The translations under genes and the position numbers were made by a program. 64,000 nt of DNA from Cryptomeria japonica (taxonomy: Eukaryota; Streptophyta; Pinopsida; Cupressales; Cupressaceae): the NCBI RefSeq assembly GCF_030272615.1, contig NC_081414.1, positions 521,424,185-521,488,184 of the forward strand. Direction: 5' to 3'. The notes under the pieces are model-generated. The model saw only the letters and a program-made list of their open reading frames with translations, was not told the origin of the DNA and did not search any database. Positions 33,010 to 43,508 of this stretch are shown one piece after another (positions within the stretch are counted from its first letter, which is position 1; each line of letters begins with the position of its first letter).

Positions 33010-35973
33010 TACTCTGCTTTCCTAGGCATCGTGGGCAGTTACAAGTTCCTGGATTATAGATTGGCTCAGATTCTTCATAGCATTGATTTTTGCCTTTGTA
33101 TCTTCTTTGTCCCATCTATGCTTCACCATTTTCTTGGCATGCTTCGGTAACTGATCGTTACCAATAAACGTCATGGACTCGATCTGGGTGACTTGTGTTA
33201 TATCTTCAGGGGTGAAATTGCCTTTAGCTTTAACTTTCTCCATGTATTCCCTAAAAGCCTTTATCATGTCCTGCGTGTTTAGCCCACAAATCCCCAGCTG
33301 CCAATCGTGGTCTGGATTAACCAATTTGTTGTCATTAACTAAACTGCATTGGAGGTCTTGAAGTTCATAAACATAAGTCTTGGCATTGGAAATCACAGAC
33401 TTGAATGTGAGTACCTACCACATTATGGTCTTTTTCAATATGAAGAGTTGGCACTCATCGGTTACCAACTTGATTGAATGTTCTATCAAGAATCTGGTTT
33501 TGAATTTCTGCAATGAGGCTCTACATCTCATTGCATAACTTCCTGGATCTTGTGATATACTTTTCTCCATCTTTAATTACTCCTTCAATCCATCTCTCCA
33601 TATCCTCCGCAATGCTTTTAGCTCATTGAACCTGACTCATTAGCTTTTTATTCTCTGGTGAAGTAGGGTCAAAGCTCTCTGTAGCATGGGATATGGAAAT
33701 TTCACTGAAGCAACCGATGCTATCAATGAATTAAGCGAGAATGTTTATATGCTGCTATAGCCCTCTCTTCTCCCGCCCATCTTTTTCTGACCTAGTGAGC
33801 CTTTTATTAGCCAATACCTAGAAGAAATGATTATCCGAATCCCTACTCATGTTCCCGAGCTCCACCTTGGTGATCTCAAATTCCTCTACACTAACTTCCT
33901 TATCTTCATCTTTGGGCTTGTAAAAGGTAATCTCAGTAACCCACTTTTCAATTCCTTCATCATTATCCAGTCTAGCAGTTGTTTTGAACTTCTTTTGCTT
34001 GGGGCCTTTCTCTGTGTACTTAACTACTATGTCCTGAATTGGGATGGTCATAGGAATGAAACTTAGTTTTTTGCTTATTGAAGTGGTTAGCCACTTAGGA
34101 GTTGCACTTGAATCAGTTGTTCCTTCAGTCACCTTAGGGGGAGGCATCATGGCCATGGTAACCGCATGGGAATCCATGGTGTTGACAATGTCACTGTCAA
34201 GATCTTCAACTTCAAATATCTGAGCATCAAGAATTTTATCCTTTGCCTCTTTATCTTTGGTCTAGTCCATTCTTTTCTGCACAGCACTTCGTGACCTGGT
34301 ATATCAAGGAGCAAAGAAGTTCGGAGCCAGATTGGGCTTGTTCCTAATGTGAGATGGCTTTTTATCCTTACTTGCATGAACAAGCATAGAAGTGAGATTA
34401 GAAAAATGCTTTAGTGAATGCAAAGTAACCTCACTCTTTCTCGCGGAGTTAGACTTGGTGCCTAATCTCACTACTCTCTTCCTGCCAACCCATTCTGCAG
34501 TTCTCTCCAAAACCCTTTTTGTTTTTAGTTGTATGTCGGCCTCTTCTTCCACATCTCAGTTGATGCAAGATACTTCGGTTTTAGCTTGTCTAAGTATCCA
34601 GGTTCAAAAAGCTCTAGATAATCTTCTTCAAGCCCATTTATGTCAAGCTTCACCTATAGTGAAATTACTTGCTCCAACACCATTCTCATGTTTTCCCTCT
34701 TGAACACCTCGAGCTCATCACTGCAACTTCCCAGAAGTCCTCTAGATGTGGAATTGGGAGGTACGACATTAGACCGAGATTTCATGAGAAACCTTTATTG
34801 TCAAAGCCTTTTATTTCGTGATACAATGTAAAATTGAAGTTTTTCAAGTCGGCTCCAATGCTTAAAGCATCTGACATTGAAATGCAAGATAAACTACCCA
34901 ACTAAATAGGAAAATGATCCTCCCATTTATCCCTGGGCTGAGCCTTCTTAATCATAGTGGCCAACTGCCTACAAATCTCTACCAAAACAAAACAATCTAA
35001 ACAAAAATGAGGAAGCTTGAAAGGCTCTTCCTCAAAACTGCCTACTCTTATGTAGCAAAAGAGAGGGAACTAGATAAAGAAACTACCAAATCTCTTCACT
35101 AAAGCATGTGCATCCTCAGACATCCTTTTGGTTTTCATGTTCTTTAGTTCATAACACAAATCTCCTAGGAAGGCATTATGTACCTTCCTAAAGTCTTGCA
35201 AAGCATTATCCTTTTGCAACATAGGATAAAAATCATACACAGAGACCTCTCCTTCAGTGAGCTACCTAGGTATTCCCACTATCTTCTTAACACATGCCAA
35301 GCAATATATCAGGTATGAGGACATGAAGAAATTCTGCTTGAACTGTTTGGCCATACTCAATTGCTCCCTCATGGAATCAGCAATTATCTCTACCCAATCG
35401 AGGTATTGCTTTCCTTCTAGTTCTAGTTGTACATAGCAATAAATCCAGTCATCAAAACTATAGGCCTCCATCAAGCCTCTGACTCAGTGCAATAGTAACA
35501 TGACATCATGAAGGTGGGGAAGCATATGGTTCTTGTTAGGATTCTTGGGTAACTTGGAACCACCCCTTTAGGGAACCTTCAACCAATATTTAGCTACATT
35601 ATTCCGATGCCTAGTTCTATCTGTGTTGAACTCAATAATTGATTGAGCGGGAGAAAAGTTCAAGGACTGATAATTAGGTAGTTTTAAAATGGAGGAAATA
35701 ACTTTGCGGTTAATGGCAAGGAGGGTTTCACCATTATCCCTTTTGATGGTCTTAGAAATTGGATCATACCTAGCAATACGCTCTCTAACCAGTTCTAGGC
35801 AAGGGATAGCTGGGGGGAAGGCTATTGCTTCTATGAGACCACTACTCAAAATTTCCACACCAAAGGAACCATCAATTCCCTTGAACAACCTTTCCTTTAA
35901 AACTTCAAGATTTTCCCCTTTTAAGTCTATATCACTGACTATGGGCTCTGTACATGCAAGACTAAAAATGTTC
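33010..35973 (-). pseudogene. orfX, antisense copy in gypsy A
   Basis: Nearly 1,000 codons on the strand opposite to pol. From the start: LKGENLEVLKERLFKGIDGSFGVEILSSGLIEA, then YDPISKTIKRDNGETLLAINRKVISSILKLP (about 35760-35660) and EAYSFDDWIYCYVQLELEGKQYLDWVEIIADSM (35470-35370). A region with HALVKRFGSFFI (35100) and a Ser/Lys-rich middle (34550-34300) follow, then WLTTSISKKLSFIPMTIPIQDIVVKY (34090) and a helical C-terminus to 33022. About ten stops and a few frame changes. The C-terminal half matches the sense copy at 4916-6320. Antisense extra ORFs 3' of pol are known in Tat elements; function not established. Confidence 0.65.
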
Positions 35974-36095
35974 CTGAAAAGGTGTAATGTGGACTTAATA
36001 TTTCATAAATAAAAAGCCTTATTTTCTCAGCAAATCTTATTACAAGAGAGGAAAAGTAGGTAAAAATCACTGGAGAGGACAGGAAACAAACTCAC
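35974..36095 (-). other. Possible intron 5' of antisense orfX
   Basis: On the minus strand GTGAGTTTG follows GTGAAG at 36095, and a pyrimidine-leaning ACCTTTTCAG ends at 35974, with orfX coding sequence starting right after. Donor and acceptor are good matches to plant consensus. A TGA lies in the joined frame just upstream, so the exon 1 reading is not supported as coding; it could be a spliced leader. Confidence 0.3.
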
Positions 36096-36900
36096 CTTCA
36101 CAGTTGAGAGCAATCAGATGACTACCAGCAAACAAACCTTCTATCCAAGAAAAGTAACTCCACGACAATGAGGAACAAATTTTTTAGAGAATTAATGCCT
36201 TCATACCTTATAGAAAAAGTAGTGATACATACTTATTAAGTGCATTAATTCCAATCATCAGTTTAAATGTGCTGAGCTTTTGGATTGGACATCGCATGCA
36301 CGCATTGAATGCATGGCGGTGTTTTTGGAGTAACCGCCAGTTCCTGAAATGATTACTTGCCTCGAAAACTCAAACAGTTGATGTCACCCAAGATATGGTT
36401 CAATCTTCATCATACTTGGAAATAAGTGCATCATCATGTCTTTTAGCTCATGGGACCCACCTGATTGAACACACATGAACAATCTGAACTGACTTCACCT
36501 GAGTTCAAGTAGTTCAAGGCGTACCCAACACCAAGAAAATTCTCTTCTGAAAAGATTAACTCTATTAAGTGTTGTTGACCTTTTGAATGACATTGAACAT
36601 GTTGAACACTTCCAAACTGTTTGAACTAGGGTCAAAGAGTTCACAGCCTGGAGAAAGATGATATAACACATCACCAAACACATCCATTAAAGAGAACTGC
36701 TGCAAAACACTTCGAGTGAATGTTAGTATAAAAACCTCCTAGACACCTAAGAACCTGCCGAACCTAAATGAACATTATGAACTTGCTTCAAAAAGGTTCA
36801 ATGAGTTCATGGGGTTCAAACTGACCATTAAAACTTGGTGTTTTAGATTTAAAGACAATCTACAAATGGATTAAGGATTAAACTGAGGAATTCCAAGAAA
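36096..36900 (-). other. 5' flank of antisense orfX, GTTCAA-rich
   Basis: Non-coding, with many GAACTT/GTTCAA motifs at 36480-36840, resembling in composition and position the flank of the sense orfX at 4297-4700. It may contain the orfX promoter, but no clear minus-strand TATA box was found. Confidence 0.4.
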
Positions 36901-37656
36901 GATAAGGACTTCAAATAAAATTTTATAGGGTGATTTACTCCTGTTATGGAGGATGAATGATGAGGTAACACATTTCATTCTTGCATGGGATCCCGCATGC
37001 TCATTTCATCCAAGGTTAAATCTATCACAGGAATCATCAAGGTATCATAACAAGTGTATACGTAATCAAACTAATGATTCATATCTCTCTAGATATTGTC
37101 AACCCATTGAAAATCTTATGCTATCCTCTCAACAGAACCAACATCAGCATATCCGAATCTTTCTGCAACTTGATATCAACAAACTGTCAGTTCTTTATCA
37201 ACTCAAACCTAATAGATTCTATCATGTCTTATACAAGATGTATCTTTCCTGAAACTAGACAATCTGATCATGTCATACAAGATATATCATTCCTGATACT
37301 AGACACTTCGATCATCTTTGTCTTATACATGAGGTGTCATTCCTGAAACCAGATTGAATCTCAATCTTATCAATCTAATCAATCAAGCTTTATCAATAAT
37401 CAAGAACCACATCACCATGATCAAAAAACTCACACTTTCATCAATCACAGTTGTAGGATTCATTCAATAATCTAATTGGGATATCAATTTTGCAAAAGTT
37501 TGCAAAAACACCAAAAATCAATTATCTCAATTGATCTCTTGAGGGGGCATCATCATAATGCAATCTATCAATCAAGAGCTGGGGCATCCTATCAAACCAA
37601 TATCATCATCAAAATGAGATTATTCTTTGAATCAACGCGTCATCACACCTCACTTC
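36901..37656 (+). other. Gypsy A pre-PPT region with short repeats
   Basis: Non-coding. A unit of about 50 bases occurs about three times at 37225-37352 (CATACAAGATATATCATTCCTGA and variants, each followed by ACTAGAC or ACCAGATT). Related ATCATTCCT...ACTAGAC motifs occur in the leader at 27440 and in gypsy C at 52745. Confidence 0.5.
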
Positions 37657-37670
37657 AAAGAGGGGAAAAA
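37657..37670 (+). other. Gypsy A polypurine tract
   Basis: AAAGAGGGGAAAAA directly before the 3' LTR. Confidence 0.85.
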
Positions 37671-38704
37671 TGTATACACCTAAAAATGGTCTGAAGATAA
37701 TTAATTAAATAAGAAATTATTTAATTAATCCCCTTTCACAATTTAATTGAATTCAATAAACAATTTGATTAAATTCCTCCTTTCGTCCACTTATTAATAG
37801 GTTCATTTCAATAATCCCCTTTGATTAATTAATTCAACTTAATTAATTCTCCCCCCATCTTCAAATTCATTTCTTCTAATCCCCTAATTAATTAAAACAA
37901 ATCAATTTATGAGTTGTTGAGAATTAATTAGCCTTTTCTCATTATTTGAATTTTAAATTCAAATTACCCACATGCCTCCTAACTCCTAACCACTTCTAAA
38001 CCTAACCCATTCCATCTAATCCTCAGTTTAATTAAACCTACCTTAGCTTTCACATCCTAACCTCCTTATCCTAACCTCCTATGGTGTGGATACTCTCCCC
38101 TTGAGACACGTGGCATTCTTAGGCCACATGTCCCCTCTCTTGGAAGCCTCTTGACACTTGTCACCATAGAGATGACAAATGTTCCCTTTTATCCCCCTCT
38201 TTTCCAACCTCCTCCAATTTCACCATTGATAACTTCAGACTCAATCTTGACCATTGATTCTTGCCACCTCACCCGTGGCCTTGGAAATCCTATAAATAGA
38301 CCCCATTTTGCAGCAATAATCATCCCATCTCTTTTGCATTTCAGGCAATGCTACTATAGGCATAATATCTCTTAGCATATCATTTGAGCATTGTTATTAT
38401 AGGCAATTGCATCTTAGATCTAGCTTATTTTCTAGCATAATTGTTGAATCATGTAGCTTGATCATTATCTTTTCTAGCTTAAATGCATCATTGTCATCTT
38501 AAATCCTCCATCTAGGTGTAGTCAAGTCACTGGATTTTTCTTATCCAGATCTGAGAGCAAATCTACAATCGTATTTATTAGGAGGCAATAGATTGATTAG
38601 CCATGGCTTTATCTTTATTTGTTTTAAATTTTCTAACCATGCTTGTAATGATCTATTGAGTGTTTTGTGTTGGAGGTGTAGGTATACACTTCATAGGCAT
38701 GACA
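37671..38704 (+). repeat. Gypsy A 3' LTR
   Basis: 1034 bases, TGTATACACC to GGCATGACA, collinear with 24452-25493 with scattered substitutions. TATA box at 38291-38298. Confidence 0.95.
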
Positions 38705-39530
38705 ATACTAACGCTTCTTCCCTAAACTAGGTAGCTTATTTATGAAGTACAACATTAAGCAGACAATAAGATTCTCAAACCTAAAAGTTCCTTTCTTGAT
38801 ACCCTTAATTTTTCCAAGATTCAACATTAATTCACTTCTCAGCCATTCACATAAATCATATTTTCCATCATTCCTTAGCATTTGGTGTGCAACATGGATA
38901 CAAGAACTGGCAATAGAGTTCAATCGACTAGATTGAGTTACCTTGTAGCCAATGATCATACTGGCAAAATTCACATCTATGTCTTTGATAGTGTTGATCT
39001 TCATTGATCTTCCATCATGGGTTGCACCGATGAGCTTTTCAACCTTAGTGTTGGAGATCTTCTTCCCAGGTTCTTGTCTGACTTTGGGTAAGCTGATGAT
39101 TGCCTGAATTGCTTCCTTGGTGATCATGTAGGGTTGGTCTAGCCAGATGAATTCATTGTGGATGCTACTCAGAACATATCTGATAACTTCATCCTTGAAT
39201 TTTGGTATGTATAGGATATCGATTAACCCTAGGTCTTGGATGACTTTATTTTCCATCTTGATTGTTCTAGAGCATCCTAGTATCATAGATTGATATATGC
39301 CCTTGATCTCCTTAGTCCCTAGATCCTCCAAGATGCTGTGAATATATGCCCTTACATCTTCTACATAGACTATGCCATCGGGAACCTTTAAGAATGTGCC
39401 TGCAAAGTCTTCCTTCTTGGCTATCTAGGGAACTTCCTTAAAAATGGGTCTCATCCTATCCTTGACTTCAACAACAGTTGGATTTGCAATGAAAGTAGGA
39501 GCAAATGATCGGAATGCCATTTCAAAGAAG
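38705..39530 (-). pseudogene. orfY copy Z, N-terminal part
   Basis: ATG at about 39521 (MAFRSFAPTFIANPTVVE), homologous to the start of copy Y. After one TAG at 39427 the frame runs open: VYVEDVRAYIHSILEDLGTKEIKGIYQSMIL, EFIWLDQPYMITKEAIQAIISLP, LCEWLRSELMLNLGKIKGIKKGTFRFENLIVCLMLYF. It is cut by gypsy A at 38705, and its continuation lies at 24451 downward. The 207-codon stretch 39331-38708 is uninterrupted, so this copy is less decayed than Y. Confidence 0.7.
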
Positions 39531-40103
39531 TACCTAAAAATGGTCGCCAATTTGAAGATTTGATTACTTCTCAGATAATTGTTGGAAACCCTTTTATAAT
39601 ACCTTTGCTTTCTCTTGATCATCTAAGATTTTCCTTTGCTTCACTTCGGTTTGCTTGAGTGCTAGGTGAATGAAAATAAGTCCACTTACCCCTTTTATTA
39701 GCAAGTAAACCCTAATCCTTCATTGTCATAAATTCTTAGTGATGTACCCTACTGAATGTTGGTTTCACAGTTTTATATCGGGTAAACCTCCATCAATGAT
39801 TAATACAACTCTCCAGATCTCTTCCACATCTTCTTTGGGGAATATGCAAGATTTGCAATGAATTTTCCAACCCCTAAGGCGTATGCCTTAGTTACCAATT
39901 GAATTTCCTGTCGGTGCAGGAATGCTCTATTCCACCGGTGGAGTTACTGGTGTAGTTGCATATCAACTTGGTTCTTCAGACTTTCTAACCCATCTCTTGC
40001 TGTGATCTTGTTGTATTTCATCTACCTTCTTCTTTCCTTTATCATTTTCTTTATCATTGCTAACCGGTTTGGTCTTGCTTCTACAATACTTAGCAATATA
40101 ACC
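39531..40103 (-). pseudogene. Copy Z spacer and gag end
   Basis: Next to gypsy B the minus strand reads IAKYCRSKTKPVSNDKENDKGKKKVDEIQQDHSKRWVRKSE (40100-39980), the tail of a zinc knuckle and the basic segment that also ends gag in copy Y. The rest, to the orfY ATG, is a broken spacer with the same order as in copy Y. The knuckle itself was split by insertion of gypsy B at 40104. Confidence 0.6.
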
Positions 40104-41240
40104 TGTATACACATAAAAATGGCTATGAGCAATTAAATAAATATTTAATATTTATTTAATAATTATTCTTCTATTAAATAGTTAATTTGAAAAGATTAAT
40201 TTATTTAATTCATTTTTCACGTCTTTCTATTAATTAATATTTTATTAATTAATTCATCTATCTTATTCCTATAATTAATTAAATATCTAATATTTAATTA
40301 TTCCTCTAACCAAGTTAATTAAATATCTAATATTTAATAGTTATTCTCCTATCCTATGGTCTCAAATATTAAATAATTTCAAAATTATTTAATCCCTTTT
40401 CCAACTCACCTTCCATCTCCACTTCATCTTCCCTTTGCCAACTCATCAAACATGTGGTTAAGGAAATTAATATCTCTTAAATATTAATTCATCATTTATC
40501 TCCAACTTCCAAACTCGATGAATATTGTGTACGTACACATATTTCATAACCATTTCCTATAGTCTCTCCAACAACCCCTACATCTTAGGAAGGACTTGAG
40601 TCCACTTGTCCTATCATGCCTAAATTTCTTCTAACCATCCTTAGATTCTCTCAGTCAGCAACCCAGTCAAGGTGAGATGAGTGACACTTGTCTTCTCCTT
40701 CCCCCTTTCTCTCAACCTTCATGTTTTCTCATAGCCATTCAAATTTATAGATTTGATCAGGACCGTTGATCTAAGCCACATCATCTAATACTCTCAAGGT
40801 CTATAAAATCAAGAGCTTTAGTTGAGAGAAAGTTAGTCTTCAAATCAATCATATGCATCTGTGAGTTTTTGAAGCAAATAGCAAATAGTAATAGCAATAG
40901 AAATTATCATATAGCATCATAGCATAATCATTTTAGTATAATCATGTAATATTTGCATATCATAGTATTAGTTAACTACAAGTTATCAGTCCATTCTTCA
41001 TATGCCATCTTGGAAGCCATCAGTGCATTGTCTGAGAGCACACCATCTACAACTAGGAATAGTGGAGTTAGGAAACAATGAGACATAAACCATGAAGGTA
41101 ATATTAGTATTTTTTTTATTCATATGTATTTCATGTGGTTTCATTGGTTGAATTTGGATTTCTTGTAATATTTCCATTTGTATTTTGTGAAACTAACTTA
41201 TTGCAGGTAACATCTTGAGGATGAAATTCAAGTCGACACA
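40104..41240 (+). repeat. Gypsy B 5' LTR
   Basis: 1137 bases from TGTATACACATAAAAATGGC to GTCGACACA. The start is shared with gypsy A LTRs (TGTATACACNTAAAAATGG) and both are rich in TTAATTAA-like motifs, so the families are related. TATA box TATAAAA at 40802. Confidence 0.85.
40802..40808 (+). promoter_or_regulatory. Gypsy B LTR TATA box
   Basis: TATAAAA about 700 bases into the LTR, placed like the TATA box of gypsy A. Confidence 0.55.
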
Positions 41241-41262
41241 TTTTTGTGCCCACCGTGGGGCT
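41241..41262 (+). other. Gypsy B primer-binding region
   Basis: TTTTTGTGCCCACCGTGGGG right after the LTR; compare TTTTGGCGCCCATTGTGGGG in gypsy A. Confidence 0.6.
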
Positions 41263-43480
41263 CATAGACCTCGCATATACCTTTAAAAATCTCACAAATA
41301 GTAAAATTAATGAATTTGTAATGTAGATTCATGCATGTGTGAATTCTGATAGTGCTTTTGTTTTGCAGGTTAGCGCATTTGCCTTCTAGGTTAGCGCATG
41401 AACATTTTAGGTTAGCGCTTTTGTCTTAAAGTCTGCACATTTGCATTATAGGTTCATGCATTTGTGTCTTATGTTAGTGCATTTGTCAAATAAATCACGC
41501 TTTTGTATCCACAAAGCAGCGCTTTTGCAGCCTAGGTTAGTGCTTTTGACCTACAGGTTAGTGTTTTTGAGCAAAAAGATAGCACATGTGTTAAATTAGC
41601 ACTTATGTTTACAAACTAACAAAATTCCTTGTAGGTCTAAATGTCCAAGAAATCAGATTTCTCAGACTACTAACATGCATGTGTAGGATGGTGTTTAAGG
41701 CAAATTTTATGCATTTCCTCATCTAGTTAATTAAAAGTCTTCTTTTGGGAAGTAATATATCATATTTTGTTCATTTAATCTAACTAAGAGGGCAAATTGA
41801 CACCATGCAACTTGCATTTTTAATATTTTCTCTAAAATAGTTGCACATAGACTTTTAAGAGGGCTAAAATAAACACCATGCTTGTTGGAGCAACATCTCC
41901 AAATAGGACTTAGCCAACAATTGCTTTGAAAAGGTTAAACAAAACACTTGTATTCCATGTCTCGAAAGTGGTAGGTATATGCTCTCCCCTTAATTGGGTG
42001 ACCAAAAAGAAAAACCCACTCTTTTACACTTTCTTTACTTTCAAGCAATTAAATATTTTAGAGGGTCTACCTTCCTGAGCTACCTTGAGGGGGCCAGTGA
42101 GAGGGGAATGACCTAAAGTGGAAACGGGCTAATACGGAGTCCTTCCAATCCACTATAAATAAATCCTGTTTGTGATGAAAGTCCCAAACAACATGTGTTG
42201 ATAAGTTCATACCGACACTATGTTTCCCGATAAACCCTATGGAGTGTAACCTCTATAGGCTAGGAACCTTCTGTATTTACAAAGCTGAAAGTGTTGCATG
42301 TATGGCCACATGACTGGAAGCCTTTACTAAAAACCACTTATACTAGTTGCCAAAATCCTTCTAGTTGTTGGCGCAGGAGGTCGGACCTCTAAAGTGGCTC
42401 ACATACATACAGTTCCTAGTAGAGATATAAAGTTTTCCATGGGGATTTTGCATGGAAACTACTGCTTGGTTGCCCAGAAGAAGTGAGTGTCAAGGGTGGA
42501 GCCAGTGGTGTCAAGCATCTAAATATCCGCTTTGAATAGCATAGCCTCAGGGGAAACCCCACATGAGATTCAACAACTATTGTCTCAGCCTGTCATAGGG
42601 ATTATACTTGCTTGTGCATTTTATTTATTAAACATTGTGTCTTCTATGTCTGTAACATGGTCCAAATGGTCAAAAATTGAAGAAAATTATCATCTACAAG
42701 AGAGCAAAAATCCTACAAATTACTAAAAAAGTGTGATCAAAAGGGTAATACAAAAAGCATTCCAACACTTGAAACACCAGATCAAAAGAAAAGTGTGAAA
42801 ACATCAATATCAAAATAATTCTTGAAGTAGATTTGTCTCTAAACCATCCCGTATTTTCAAACTACCTCAAACAACTAGGTCACTAATCCAACAGGTTATT
42901 CCTAAAAAGTTCTATAAACATCAACATTCAACAAGCTATTGATTTAAACATCGTAAGTGCAAAAATTGACATCCTTGTCAAGTCTCTCATCAGGATAATC
43001 AAATCCTCTATCACGAAGCTTGATCAATCTATACTAGGTTCCTAATCTTCGATATATCTTTCCTATTTTGAACCTAGGTTATATCAAAACTAGAATTGCA
43101 CCAACATTGGAATCAAACAAACTTGTGAATTGCCAAATACTTATATGACTTTTAAGTATCACCTTAAGAAAAGAAAACCCAATTATAAAGCTACTCAGAA
43201 AAGAATAAGATTCTTGTATATCAATCACAAGATCTTATTAAAACATAAGACATTTCTACACTGTTTTCATCACTACTTACGTGGTTGCGGTACAGAATTT
43301 GATGGTGAAATTTTGCAAAGACGTTCTTTTCAACAAAGAGATGCTTTATCACAACGAACAAACAATAGCTGTAAAATCAACAAATCATATCTTCCTAAAC
43401 CAATAATCACTTATTGACTTTGTCCATTGGAAATTTCAACAACTTTGAAATAAACACATACCAGTTTGGACTAGAGCCTA
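41263..43480 (+). other. Gypsy B leader
   Basis: Non-coding. It carries GGTTAGCGCTTTTG-type repeats (41350-41600), GAGAGGGGAATGACCTAA at 42100-42120 as in gypsy A, and a TATA-like CCAATCCACTATAAATAAAT at 42145-42164. The 230-base block shared by A and C is not recognisable here. Confidence 0.6.
41350..41600 (+). repeat. GGTTAGCGCTTTTG tandem repeats
   Basis: About a dozen degenerate units of roughly 20-25 bases, core TTAGCGCNTTTG, just downstream of the PBS. The sequence is unrelated to the TCGTACGAG repeats at the same position in gypsy A. Confidence 0.7.
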
Positions 43481-43508
43481 ACACGAACAACTTAGAAAAC
43501 AACATCAA

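Larger units (their letters stand above)
24452..38704 (+). mobile_element. Gypsy A: Tat-like element with antisense orfX
   Basis: 14.25 kb with both LTRs, PBS, PPT and a near-perfect target-site duplication, inserted in orfY of copy Z. Order: LTR, PBS, 1.9-kb leader, protease, linker, truncated RT start fused to RNase H, integrase, hairpin, 6.4 kb of 3' region with orfX on the opposite strand, PPT, LTR. gag and nearly all of RT are gone, so it would have needed enzymes from relatives such as gypsy B. Confidence 0.9.

Noticed and set aside
36727-36734. TATAAAAA as promoter of the antisense orfX
   Set aside because: The box is in plus orientation, opposite to orfX; no plus-strand gene follows.
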